Position numbers and translations under genes: made by a program
Assembly: GCA_022829145.1 (NCBI GenBank)
Contig: CM040755.1
Coordinates: 9,495,063 to 9,559,062 of the forward strand
Direction: 5' to 3'
DNA length: 64,000 bases
Origin: Albula goreensis
Taxonomy: Eukaryota > Chordata > Actinopteri > Albuliformes > Albulidae
Notes under the pieces: model-generated
What the model saw: the letters and a program-made list of their open reading frames with translations, nothing else
Told to the model about the DNA's origin: nothing
Database searches by the model: none
Part shown: positions 33,265 through 44,573 of the stretch, one piece after another
Layout: the number at the start of each line of letters is the position of its first letter
Position numbering within the stretch: position 1 is the stretch's first letter

Positions 33265-35996
33265 GTACAGCGCTGTCTGTGAGAGTTGAGTGGTGTTGTG
33301 GCAGGGAGATAGAGGGGAGTGGCTGGGGCGAGGAGGTGGGGGGGGCAGAGGGTAGGGGGAGGAGGTTGTGGCACGAGTCTGAGCTTGAACTGTGTAATAT
33401 AGCTCAAACATTTTGAATTTATTTTCAGAGTATACAGAGTGGATCCAGCCCTGAGATACTACTGTGCATTACATTTCCATTCTGTCAGTGCTGCTGACTA
33501 TAGACTGAGAGAGGTTGTCTGAGCTCACTGCACTGAACAAGGAGCCTTGTGCTGTGGCACTGGAAAGGTGACAATAGCAGTGGAATGCAGGGTCGGTACA
33601 CAATGCACACTGCGTTATTTATAAAATAGGCTGTGGGAAACGTGGGCAGTTTTGGGGAAATAAATGATGATAACTTAAGCAACTTTACCTGATTCTGCTG
33701 TTTTGGTATTCCAGCAACTTAACATATTTTTTTCTCTTGTGCTTACTGAATGCAACTGGTCTGGTCTTAAATGTGCCTTATCATGAGGAAGCATTCTGAC
33801 TTAGCCTGTAGCTGTCACAGAGAAGTTAGCCGGCGTGCTGGGTCTGGTTCAGTTTAACTGCCAGTGCTGTGGGCTCTCGGTGTGTCAAGTAGCTTATTTT
33901 TTATTCTGTCTGCAAAGAGGCTCCGTGTGCGCTCTAGAGATTTCACTGGCAATCTGCAGGTATAAGACGCTGCAGTGCACTGTTGGGATGGTTCGGACAA
34001 CAGAGAAGAGCTTTACAAACACAAATAAATTGAACTCGTACACCTATCGGTCGTGCTGGCTCCTGCATCGTAATCTGTGCAGGAGATGTGGAGTGCCAGA
34101 TGGATTGCTGAATGGGGCTGGGCCTCATGACACAGTTTTCTCTGCATTGTTTGTGCACCCTGTTAAATATGTCACAATGAAAAGATACAGGTAATGTTTA
34201 GATCAGTACGCTTTTGACCTCTTATCTCTCTGTGTGGTGGCAAAAAAGGGGACCTGGTCTACAATCAGTCGCTGCACTGACCAGTTTATGACAGCTGCGA
34301 TGGTAGTGTAAACCGCGGGCATTGGTTTATTTTCTGAGCCCTTCGCCAATAGAGCATCACCAGCCCTTGACCCCTTTAAAACTGAATTTATATGATCATA
34401 ATAGCTGGTGCTATCATGATTGTTTGTCTTTGTTACCTTCATATAGGTCTATACTGGTGGGCTAGTTTTGGAGCATCAGAAGCTCCTGTCAGCCACAGCT
34501 AAACCTGCATCACTGTAGTATATCACAGCTTTATAGGTGGTTAACCCTGCAATCAGACAGTTGGCCAATGATGTTGCTGCTCCATGCAGCCCCTCTACAT
34601 TCGAAAGGCTCCCTCTCGTACCCGGTACATCACTCCACAAGTGGCCTACGGCCACCAGTGCGCCCGCTGAGGTGCTGCGAAGCCTCAACATTCCAAATGG
34701 TTACAGCCAGCACCTGCAAAAAGGCACGGTTCGGCGTCTATAACCAGAGCACTCACTTATCTATGCCGGAGAGTTTCTCCACAAGCGCGAAGTGTTGGAA
34801 ATTGATTCCTGGAAACTGAAACAGCCGCGCTGCCCTGGAGCGGTGCGTGTGTGTGTGGGGGGGGGGGGCTGTTTTCTCTTGTACGCAGAGTGTATTACAT
34901 TTCATTAAGTCAGGCACGTGTTTGATCAGACCACAGGATGAAGCAGATCAATGGGACGTGCGTGTTTTATTGCATTGTCTCACCTACTTTAATTGTGCAT
35001 GGGATTAACTTGGGCATCTGATGTATCCAGTTACTAAGGGAAAAGCTGCAGGAGGTTTTTTCTCTCCTTTCCTTCTCTTTCTCCTCCACACTCAGCTCTC
35101 TGATGGAGCTGCTCTTTCACTTCCTGTGGTCTGTTTTCACTGATGTCATCTCTGAGCGCTGGGTATTTTTAATTTTCCCAGCGGCGCCACGTTTTTTTTT
35201 TTTTTTTTTTTTTTCCAGCCGCTCTTGAATATGAATTGCAGTTGCATTCTGCTCTGTGTGTGGGAGTCAAGTGGCCTGGTCTCCTTAAAAGGAGGCCTCT
35301 GTGTTTTTTTTTTTAGTTTTTCACCTTTTCCTCTTACTGAACTTTAAAAAAAAAATCTCACCCGTATCAAATCCTGTGTCCTAAGTTTCAGAAGTTTTCT
35401 CCATGGGATTTCTGGCATTGTGATGGTTAGCTTCATGGTACTCAGGAGCAGAGGCTTGGAAGGTCACTGCAGGCCATGTTCATCTCATTTAAACAACAGT
35501 GTTAATATTGGCTTTATGTAATTTCAGGAGAATGGAATACCTGAGTAGGTGACATATGTATGGCCTCTTTTTCATGAACTGTACTAGTCAGAATGAAAAC
35601 ATGGAGCTACTCGACTAAGTTAACTTTGGAGCCTGCAGAATATGAGTTTTGGCTTCAACAAGCCCATAGCAGGCCTGAATTGCATCCTAAAGCCCATGAA
35701 ATGAGGTCCATTTAGAACAGTTTTCTGCTCTGATGAAGACAAAGGATGCTCACTGTAATGCATGTACGGTGGGTGACAGTGAAACTGGGGAGAACCACTC
35801 TGAGCCTGCTCAGGGAGTGAATAATTGACACTCGACAATGGTGCGGAGATCCCGCAAATTAGCATCGTTCCGCCGGGAAGCGATCTCAGAGAAACACCAG
35901 ATTGATCGGGTTTGTTTTTGCTCGGTTAAATGCATCAGAATGATTGATGACCGCTTGCTGTCAGCAATTGATTATTGACTCCTCTTGTCTCCACAG
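33265..35996 (+). other. Intron, 3' part before the SH3-PDZ linker exon
   Basis: Contains a poly-G tract (34856-34868), a 23-base poly-T run followed by ccag (35192-35218) and otherwise unremarkable intron. It ends with the acceptor tcttgtctccacag. No further exon could be supported. Confidence 0.75.
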
Positions 35997-36078
35997 AAAC
36001 CAGAGCCGACAGATCGGACAGGAAGAAGCTATTCAGACACTACACGGTTGGGTCTTATGACAGCTTTGATGCATCAAG
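35997..36078 (+). CDS. shank2: shank2 exon: SH3-PDZ linker
   Basis: The acceptor is ttgtctccacag; the donor is ATCAAG|gtacgg. With C from the SH3 exon the first codon is CAA (Gln), then TRADRSDRKKLFRHYTVGSY, DSFDAS and AG, which with T of the PDZ exon makes Ser. LFRHYTVGSYDSFD is nearly invariant in SHANK2; SHANK1 and SHANK3 have DSLTSHSD here, so this exon is one of the best paralogue markers. It is an 82-nt exon joining the SH3 and PDZ modules. It is used by the long and SH3-starting isoforms, by the candidate 33162 isoform if real, and skipped by the PDZ-starting isoform. Confidence 0.97.
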
Positions 36079-39000
36079 GTACGGCTTTTCCTATAGTAGC
36101 CTTGGGACGTGAAATGTGTTTTTGAGTGCTGTGCTAAACAACATATTTTGTTAAAAAATAGCTGTAATGTTATCAGTGTGGAACTTGTAATGTCCAGTAC
36201 ATTGCAGGACATGAACTTCACCAGTCAGTATGCCAATATGCATTTTGTTCTTGACATAAAAATGGATATGGATATTGTGACTGAGAGAAATCCCTGTTCA
36301 TCAACATTACTATTATAGATCAATAAGGTAAGAAGATACTGGCAGTTGTTAGGGTTAAAGAGCTGAAACTGTACCTCAGATGGGGTAATAGGAGAAAGTG
36401 TCTTTATTTCATAACAAGTAATGAGATGTACCACCAAGGCATCACCGAGCATTTAGTGGTGCGGTAAAGGACTCTTCCTGGGTTTTTGGAAATGTCACCC
36501 TTTCAGAGGAATTACAGAACAATGGATCTGAGACTTTTTATTGCACCATGTCAAGGAGGAAAAGCCTGAATGAATCGCTTCCCCCAAAGACCCTTCTGAG
36601 CCTTCCAAGAAGGCTTTTTTCATTCCTGAATAGTGACCAATGAGAGTCTAAGCAGGGATTGTAAAACACTGAACAAAATTAAGAACAAAAAAAAACCCTA
36701 AGATGTTATTACCTTCTTTCAGCCCAGTGTAAGCTCATTGTAATCTGGCATTGAAACAGTGACTCAAGGTTTTGATTGCAGTGGTGAATTTGTTTCTTCT
36801 CTCACTATTGTCTCATCCTCATTTTCCAAGGAGATAAATTACCCCTCAGAGGACCTCAGCAGCAGTCAGTCTGCCTCACTCATGTCAACGAAAATATTCT
36901 GCCTCTTAGGGCTGATCATGGGACCTTCCCTCTTACGTAAGGGTAAATAAACCCAAAGAACATGCAAAGTATTATTTAAGCAGAAAGTGAAACCATGCAA
37001 CTGTTTTTGTTCCTCTGCATAAATCTTTTGTGTTATTTGCCACTATGTGGAGATCATTTGGAGGAGACAAGTCCCCAAGAAATTAAGGCTCTCCCGAAAG
37101 TTGAGAACGGTTACACATAATTTTTCATTTTAAGTAACACATCCCAAGCAAGACTGATATTTCAGTTTTTCCCCTTGTAATGGACACCTTAATGTATAGT
37201 GTTTTGATAGTTATTGATCTTGAGGTACATTCAGTGGCAAGGGGAAATGCTGTAAATTTACAGGAGCCAAAAAGATCATCATTTTGAATTCATTTCACTC
37301 GGGAGTTTCTCTGTTGCAGTCAGATCATAATTGCCCCCTCCAGAAAAGGATTGTATCACTCACTGACTTTATTATACAGTCCAAAAGAAACAGATGCCAG
37401 CTTCTCTGCACTGCTCCATGACTATTTAAGTAATACTCACTGCTGTCCAGAAAGAGAGTCATGTGTTTTCCACCAAAGGTAATTCATTTGTCACTGTGGA
37501 AACAAATAAGGTCAATGTGAAAGATCACAGAAACTTATGTGAAACTTCACATAACCACAGGAGGTAATTATTTTGGCCTTGTGTCCCAACATATCAAATA
37601 TTGTCAGGTGAAGGTCTCATTTGGGGGAGGCCTGGCTATTTATTTTGCTGTTATTAGAGTTAACCATGTGGAGAGTATGTTTATCGCAAAACTAATCGAA
37701 ATTGCAAAACGTCCGCACCAGAATTCCTGTGTCTGTTTCCTATTGTGCACTAATTGCATTTGCAAAAGATGCAGGGGCCCTGCAAAACTGCCTTGGCCAT
37801 TATATAAATCTTAATCTGTGTTCAGCAATTACCTTTGATTTGCTCCACTGTACGTAGTTTGCCTTCTGCCGGGGGCCATTTTATATTCATTAGGACTGTG
37901 TCCAAACTGATCAGGAGTACGTGACCACTGGAGAACACCCAGCCCAACACAATGCTGATACAGCCACCCCTGATGCCCATACCGGGCTCCGTCAGCCCTC
38001 ACCCTGAGCTGGGAGGGGGTGACCAGCATGGGATTATGGGGAAAAGAAAATCGAGAGAGCACACGTGGTACAAAGCCATGGCCGTGCTGCCCTCAGCACC
38101 ACGGATGTCCATACGAATGCCACTCTAAAATAATGGCTGCAGGCAGGGAAGCAGCTAAGCTAAGTTTTGCTCCTGAAAAGAAATTAACTATGTTTGACTG
38201 AGCAACCACTAAGGTCACTCACTCAGCAAAAAATGGAAGTGGTGATGTACTGTAGCTCAGCTAACAGACTCTCCCTGGTTGCTGTCTTTCTATAGATCTA
38301 CAATCTAAAGTGTGCATGGAGAAAAAAATAACTAAGGGAGCACAGATCAAACTTGGTTTTACTCCATCTCCTATTTTCACATTACATACATTTTTTCATG
38401 CGTCAAATCAAGCTTTTCACAAAAAAAGAGACAACATGCAATCTTACAGCTATGTTAGAATGGGTTGGAACTTTCTTTCGTGTTGTGTCTGTAGATATTC
38501 TTTTGAGGTCCCAGATTTTGATGAATTGTATGCAGGTTAAAACTTCCATATCAAGAGGTCACTGTGAAGGTATGAAAGGATCACAAGGAGTGAATAAATC
38601 CGGGTGTTGGCCAGGTGTAAATGCACTATAGTAGCCTGTGGTGGTTCACAGGCCTCATTTATTCTACCCTCTGGGTTAAGCTTTGCACCTATTAAAAGGT
38701 GTGACCAAATTTCATCTCTGTCAAGTCGCTTGCTCATGGCAGCAATTAGAAAACATCAGAGAAATGCATAATGAAACAAAATGGAGGCACTTCTTGTAGA
38801 CAGGATCCACTCATATCTTATACACTCTCAGTTCTACATGAAATAAGAATTTCACTGTGTTTTGTAACCCATGTCAATTACTCAAAAACCATCTTAAGAT
38901 TGTGTACTTCTTCTATAGTCGTTGTTTCTTTTTTAATTATGTTCTGTGAAATTTAATTTATAAAATGTAATTTATGTAACACAAGTCTTTCATAGATACA

Positions 39001-41899
39001 GCTGGATGTTTGTTGAAAGGAAACAATGCAGATGCTCCGGGTTTTTTTGGCTCAAGGTGAGCTCTGCAGTCCTGAATGTTGCTGGATGTGCTGCTCCACG
39101 CAGGCAGGTGGCCAGTCTTGCGCAGCCTTGTCTACTTCTGCTGCAAAGAACCGACCATCAGTTTCATATTTGCTGTCAGGGTTGTCACAACTATACAGCC
39201 AGATCCACAGTGTACTTATCCATGGCGGGTACATAACACGCTCACACATTTTAGCAATGCTACAGAAGTGCTGTGCTGAAATGATGCCTGTGATAGTGCC
39301 AGCTGAGCCTATAATTTTGGACTGACTGGGGACCTGGAGGCATTCATTTTGCAAGGTGAAAGTCTGTCCTCATGTTTTTAGATGCATGCATCCATACAAC
39401 ACTACTGTACAACATCCCCAGAAAAATCTTGTAATATTGCAGTGATGTGATAACAATTCATAGCAAAGCACAGCTGCTTTGTCTGTACTATAACATTGCA
39501 GAGATATCGAGAGAGAAATATATAGTAGCTAGGCAACTGTGAAAGCAGTGTGCTTTTTCCTGGAAGCCAGTGCGAGAGTGACTGAGATGGAGTTGGGGGA
39601 CATTAAGCTGGCTGGGTAAACTTTGCCAGACGTTCTGTCCTATCCCCTTATTGCTTGGCTGAGTGGTGTGTTTCTCTGTCCAAGAATGCAGTAGTAGAAA
39701 TTTCACTAAGGAGAGGGTGCTGTATAACTTATAACCTTTGGTATAAAAAATATCATTGACCTGGCATGCATTTCTGGTTACAGGGCTTCTGTGAAACTTA
39801 CATGCACCCCAATGTTGCAATTTCTAAAAGAAAATTACAGAGCTTCAGAGTGACACTGTCTTCTGGGTATCATATCATCAATTACACTTATTTGATTGGC
39901 CTCTGCAGGATGAAAGCAATTCATTTTAGATGTTCTTAGTTAATGGCTTTGTGATATGATTTGATGAAAATCTCAAAGAAATTAAATAAATAAAACAACA
40001 GAAAACTGTTTAGATGAATGACTGCGTTTCCATGTACAGTATTTAGCATTTAAATACATATTTCATTAGCAAGAATTAAAAAAAAACTAATAATAACTGC
40101 TAAATAATTAATAGGTTGCCTACTAATAATACAGTGTAAAGTGTATTTTAGTTTAGTTTAAATGTTGGTATAACTCAGTCTGGAGGTAGATAATCTACAT
40201 GTGCAAAGTCTGTCATTTTTAATTAAGATTAAAGCTTTTTTTCATTGTTATTATTTACTGTCAGCAGACGTGAGCATAATATGAGGGTCTTACTGAATGT
40301 TAACTTCGTAAATAAAGTACCATCGTAACGCAGAAGTTGTGACTACATAGCCATCTATGGGAAAGATTTTCATTGTAAAATGCCTAATTTTATCACACCT
40401 GTGCAAAGTGTGGGCAACATATTATGTGCATTTTAACAGTCTCGAGTTGAGATTTTACAGAGAAACTGTAATTTGTTTGGTTCTTTAAAAATGTATGATT
40501 TTTTTCACAAACAGAAGGCACCCCCTTAATTTTACATGAGATGCAAACTTTCTAAGCGTGCATGGAAGTAAATCAGCCACCACCGTCTTTTGGAGTTGTA
40601 AATGCCAGTCTGTGTTTTTATAAATGTTCAGAAGTAAGAAGAGATGAACAGCAAATACGTATCTCGTTAGCAGTTGTACATCAGCATGTACTGTAGATGC
40701 TAATGTGGTTAATTATGGGTGTTTAAAGTTTACGTGGTAGGGAACTATGTCATGACAAGCCCCAAGTGAAAATCTTGAGGTTCTGTACACAACGTCGCTC
40801 GGGAACACAACGCAGTTTGTCTATTTGCAATAACATAAGTTCGTGATTTAATTAAAGTTCCCCTCTTAGAAAGTTGGCCAAATTATGAATTCATAGTTTA
40901 TATTTTGCAATATTGGTAACAGTCGCAAATGCAGTTGATCCATGTAGGAGAAGGCTGAATTATTATGCTATGTTATATGCTACAATAAAATTGATAACAA
41001 AGGAAAAACACCCTGCACCATAAGGGTATCCATTCGTAGGTCTTACAGGATGTTCAGTACCTTTCTGAACTCTGTCATTGTGCCAATATATTCATGAATT
41101 AAGCATTATTTTATTTATTTGCGGGTCTGTTGCTGATACACTGCATCGCTGTCAGGCTACTTCTTGAGGTGTTTCATACTGCCGGTATCCAAACCCGCAA
41201 AATATACTTGTCACATGGTTTGTCACTTTGTTCTGCATGGATATGCAGACACGCTCTGCTCGCTTTTAAAAATACATCAATTTTAGCTGCCAAACATTAC
41301 TAGCTGCCAAACACACATCATGTTTATGCCCTATTTTGGATTTGTGGTTATGTGTTCGGTTTAATGGATGGGGTTATTGTGCGTTATTAAGGGTGCTGCT
41401 CCTGGTACTGCTCTAGCTGGCTGATTTGCGATTAGAGAAACGGCTTAAATATCTGTTGTGTCATAGCACCTCTCCTTTCTGTCTCACTACTGTGTAGCTA
41501 ACATTATGTCTCCCCTCAGTGAAATTCAGTCAAATGAAAACAAAATATAACACTGATACCTATAGCAACCTACTACGGAGTTTATGAGCTGTCATTTGTA
41601 AATAAAAATTTCCATTTCGCCATAACACTCGGTCCCTTTCGAAATTATAAGATGAGCATTTTGTCGTTGTCATTCATTCTAAGGAACCTTAAAACTATGT
41701 CGTGTGAAGTCCGCGGCACTTTTGAAGTTAAAATATTTAAGTTTTTTAAATATTTTTTTCTTATGATCTTATGTATAATGCGTGATCTGCTTTAAATTGT
41801 AGCCATACAAACAATTAAAACCATATTTACGCGTATACTTGTTTACACCTAATTCGACTATTTCGTACGCTTTTCACTCACTAAATTGAGTTATGTAAA
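36079..41899 (+). other. Intron between linker exon and PDZ exon
   Basis: Mostly AT-rich intron with no mobile element or simple repeat that I can define. ORFs of up to 110 codons on both strands show no domain, no splice signals and no coding-like composition. From about 41900 the sequence passes into the promoter region of the PDZ-starting isoform. Confidence 0.75.
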
Positions 41900-42718
41900 C
41901 GCTGGAGGATAGCGTGGCTGCTGACGCTGAGACAAGATGCTTGCTATTAGCTGAGTGGGCTGTCAAAGCGATCATATGGGCTGCAAGCAGCGTGCAGCAC
42001 TGAACAGGTCGCGAGAGAGGGGGAGCGCGAGAGATTTTGGTTTAGGAAAAAACAACCTTCTGCTCTTCAGCATTGTATTTTTACCCGTACGGGCGAATAT
42101 TTCTGAAGGCAGGAGACAAGGAGGGTTGGATTTAAAGAATAAATAGAAAATAAACCCTTTAAGTTTATTACTGGAAAAAATAAAGACGGGAACAATGACA
42201 ACGACGAAAACATCATAATTACCGGATTCCTTTTTTTCAACTGACACTGCTCGCGCTCGAATCGAGTAATGCATATCCTTCTGTAACCGCTGAGGATTAA
42301 ATTAATGAAAATGCCATTCAAATCCAGGCAGACTGCGCCTCTCCATCTCCCACAGCTTGCCTGCTGATGACGGGAGACCTCGCAGTTATTCAGTCATTCA
42401 TGCACGGCCTCCCAGCCTCCCTGCTTGCGCTCTAATGCTGCCTTCGCCCCTGTCTGTGCTGCGCGCGCCTTTCGCCGGGACTCTGTTTTGCTACCCAGTT
42501 TCTCCTCGTTGATTTCATCATTTATTTAGTCGGTTATGCTTTCCAACGTCACACACTCTCGCCGGCCGAGGCCTCCGTATGCCGTTCCCCGGGTGACAAC
42601 TCCGTCTTCAGCTGCAGAGGTGGTGGTGTTTTTCGTGGGAAGTGGTCGCCGGGCTGGCGGCGTTGTCACACTGTTAATTTGAATAAATGATTAATTCCCC
42701 GGGCGGCCGGCGCCTAGC
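41900..42718 (+). promoter_or_regulatory. CpG-rich promoter and 5'UTR of the PDZ-starting shank2 isoform (inferred)
   Basis: CpG density rises from about 41980 (GCGAGAGAGGGGGAGCGCGA) and is highest at 42440-42720 (CGCGCGCCTTTCGCC, CGCCGGCCGAGGCC, GGGCGGCCGGCGCC). It ends directly at the ATG of the PDZ-starting isoform at 42719. The sharp rise against AT-rich intron on the 5' side supports a CpG-island promoter. Several upstream ATGs exist (for example 41955 and 42305), so the leader is either short or translationally regulated. There is no obvious TATA box. Confidence 0.7.
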
Positions 42719-42893
42719 ATGATGAACCTCCACTCCGGACGAGCAGCTGTGGCCATGATGAGGATGATGGGGTGTAATAACGGGCGCTATGCGCGGAATT
42801 TTCTCCACAGTGACTGCGTTGTTGACGAGAAGACCGTGGTTCTGCAGAAGAAAGACAATGAGGGATTTGGATTTGTGCTGCGGGGGGCCAAAG
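42719..42893 (+). CDS. shank2: shank2 alternative first coding exon plus start of PDZ (PDZ-starting, ProSAP1/CortBP1-type isoform)
   Basis: The frame starts MMNLHSGRAAVAMMRMMGCN, then NGRYARNFLHS, and continues without interruption into DCVVDEKTVVLQKKDNEGFG and the donor GCCAAAG|gtaagg. The family pattern I recall for this mammalian isoform (MMM..., GGAAAVMMTGYNNGR, RNSLYSDC) has the same length, the same Met pairs and the same NNGR, R-N-x-L-x-S landmarks. A at -3 gives the first ATG a good context; the second ATG follows at once. The isoform begins with PDZ and lacks SPN, ankyrin and SH3 domains. The codons for N-F-L-H-S contain the splice acceptor used by the long isoforms. Confidence 0.92.
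42811..42893 (+). CDS. shank2: shank2 exon: first part of PDZ domain (as spliced in long isoforms)
   Basis: The acceptor ttttctccacag at 42810 joins AG|T (Ser) from 36078, giving DSFDAS-S-DCVVDEK. The exon then encodes TVVLQKKDNEGFGFVLRGAK and ends with G of a split Ala codon. KTVVLQ is the first PDZ strand. NEGFGFVLRG contains the carboxylate-binding GFGF loop and second strand that hold the C-terminal peptide of partners such as SAPAP/GKAP, as known for the family. The pyrimidine tract before this acceptor is only about nine bases and is preceded by CpG-rich coding sequence, so the site looks weak compared with the other acceptors in the gene and may be regulated. Confidence 0.95.
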
Positions 42894-44448
42894 GTAAGGA
42901 GACGTACCTTCTCCCTACAGTCTTGTCTGCTGCGTTTTGTACAACGCTCCTCTCCCCATACTCCACTGTATTTGTTGATCCTTGCTCATGTTAACGATTT
43001 TTAAATGCACTTGACAGATTTAGGCTATTGTTTTTTTTTTTTTTTTTGCTGATTTTTGAACCACATTGAAATGAAATTCCAACATTTCATCTCTCAACTG
43101 AGTTGTGATGTGATGAGTTTGTGTTGAAGAAAACAGGTGTCACATTTTTAAAAGCCCACCCCCCCCCCCATCAAAGAGGGTACAGAGTAGTCTTTACCTT
43201 AAAATGAAACCCTCTACTTTATAGTTTAATAGCACAAGCTCCTCAAGCAGTTAATATGGTGACTAGCACATGTTTTGATGTAAGCTGCCTCCACCCCTTC
43301 CCCTATTGTGGTCAAACGCTCCCATTGATGATTGTCTGTATCCTCCCTGCTATCAGTATTGAAAAGATTACTGAATATGTCTCTGCATAAGTGTGTGATG
43401 ACTGTTCATTCCATTGCTCAATGCCATCGCTTCCCACGATGCAGTGTCATTTTGTTTTATAAATAGCATCTCAAAAAGCTATTGCGTTTGTTTAGATATC
43501 ATCCATGGTTTAACTCATGCTCTAAAAATTCACATTTTTATTGTGGCGTCTCATTAATATCCCTTTTGGGAGGGGAGGGTGAGGGGCATGGTACCTAGTT
43601 TTTGCATTTCAGACACTGTGGATATCATAAAGGGGATGCTGTTTGTCTTAATGACATGAGATCTTATGTTCTGAGATAGTGAGACACCACCTAGGGTTGA
43701 ACTGGATGTGACAGGGCAAAAAAAATGCAACAGAATATTCTAGACTACCCCACACTGGCAGTGCAGTTGTCTGGTGAAGCCAACCCACCCCCAGTGGTCT
43801 CCCTTGTTTTGATAGCCGGAGAGTAAAAGAGTGATTTATTGGAAGTGTCACTTGTCACCACTGGTTTCTTGCAGCCAAGAGGACAAAATCTGAATATCAC
43901 TGTCCAGGGTGATGGTGGGGGGTGGGGGTGGGGGTGAGGTTCAGAGGGGGTTTAGAGGAAAGATGTTGGTGGGGGGAGAGGGGTTGGGGGGATGGGGTGG
44001 GTGGTGATCAATCAAATCATCTTGACAGCCCTGAGATGAGAATAGCGTCAGGCAGTGAGACTGTATATAAACAGGAGCACGCAGAAAGGGGCCACATTGT
44101 CCATTAATCCACACCAGAATCAATAGATCACTACTCAGATCTATCTTTTCTGATTGGGTTAAGAATCTGTTGTAGTCGTCAGCGTGAGGATTCATTTTGA
44201 TACCCAGCCTTCTGTTCAGAGCATGTTTGTAAAACCCCACCCTCCTAACATCTTGCACAGTAGGTCTGTGAAAGCTCAGGAAGTCAAATTCTAGACAAGT
44301 CTGAGGTGCTTCTACTCTGGGTTGGTTTTGGTTTTGCTCTGACTGAGCTCTCATCCCTGTCTTCACTGTTGCCATGACCCCGCACCTCAGTGTTAATCAC
44401 ACTTTGTTTCTCTCTGGCTTCTTTTTGGCTTCGGCTGCTACCCCCAAG
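42894..44448 (+). other. Intron within the PDZ domain
   Basis: A 1.55 kb intron, gtaagg to ctacccccaag. It contains poly-T (43030-43048), a short poly-C (43160-43169) and a long G-rich block with quadruplex potential (43917-44002). No exon or mobile element seen. Confidence 0.85.
43917..44002 (+). other. G-rich block with strong G-quadruplex motif
   Basis: Sense-strand runs GGGGGG, GGGGG, GGGGG at 43917-43934 with single T loops, then further runs of three to six G up to 44002. It is predicted to fold in intron RNA as well as DNA, and lies about 450 bases upstream of the next PDZ exon. Confidence 0.65.
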
Positions 44449-44573
44449 CCGACACCCCCATTGAGGAGTTCACCCCCACCCCGGCCTTCCCCGCCCTCCA
44501 GTACCTGGAGTCAGTGGACGAGGGTGGGGTCGCCTGGCAGGCGGGGCTCAGAACCGGAGACTTCCTCATTGAG
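44449..44573 (+). CDS. shank2: shank2 exon: central part of PDZ domain
   Basis: The acceptor is gctacccccaag, a C-rich tract with AAG; the donor is GAG|gtaaga. G|CC completes Ala, then DTPIEEFTPTPAFPALQYLE, SVDEGGVAWQAGLRTGDFLI, E, ending in phase 0. This covers the long SHANK-specific beta-B/beta-C loop (PIEEFTPTPAFPALQYLESV), the strand and helix A (EGGVAWQAGLRTGD) and the following strand. SVDEGGVAWQAG fits SHANK2 (SHANK1 and SHANK3 have SVDVEGVAWRAG). The rest of the PDZ domain, normally beginning VN-ENVVKVGH, is not in the window, so the gene continues to the right of it. Confidence 0.97.

Noticed and set aside
33003..33289. Alternative open frame across the 33 kb candidate, starting after the tttctctcag acceptor
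   Set aside because: Although open and in phase with the SH3 exon, it leaves two bases at 33264 and would shift the frame and stop soon after joining 35997. Gly/Arg-rich translation suggests a shadow of GC-rich sequence.
35192..35225. Poly-T followed by ccag resembling a strong splice acceptor
   Set aside because: No donor at a sensible distance and no coding similarity downstream; the poly-T is probably a simple repeat.
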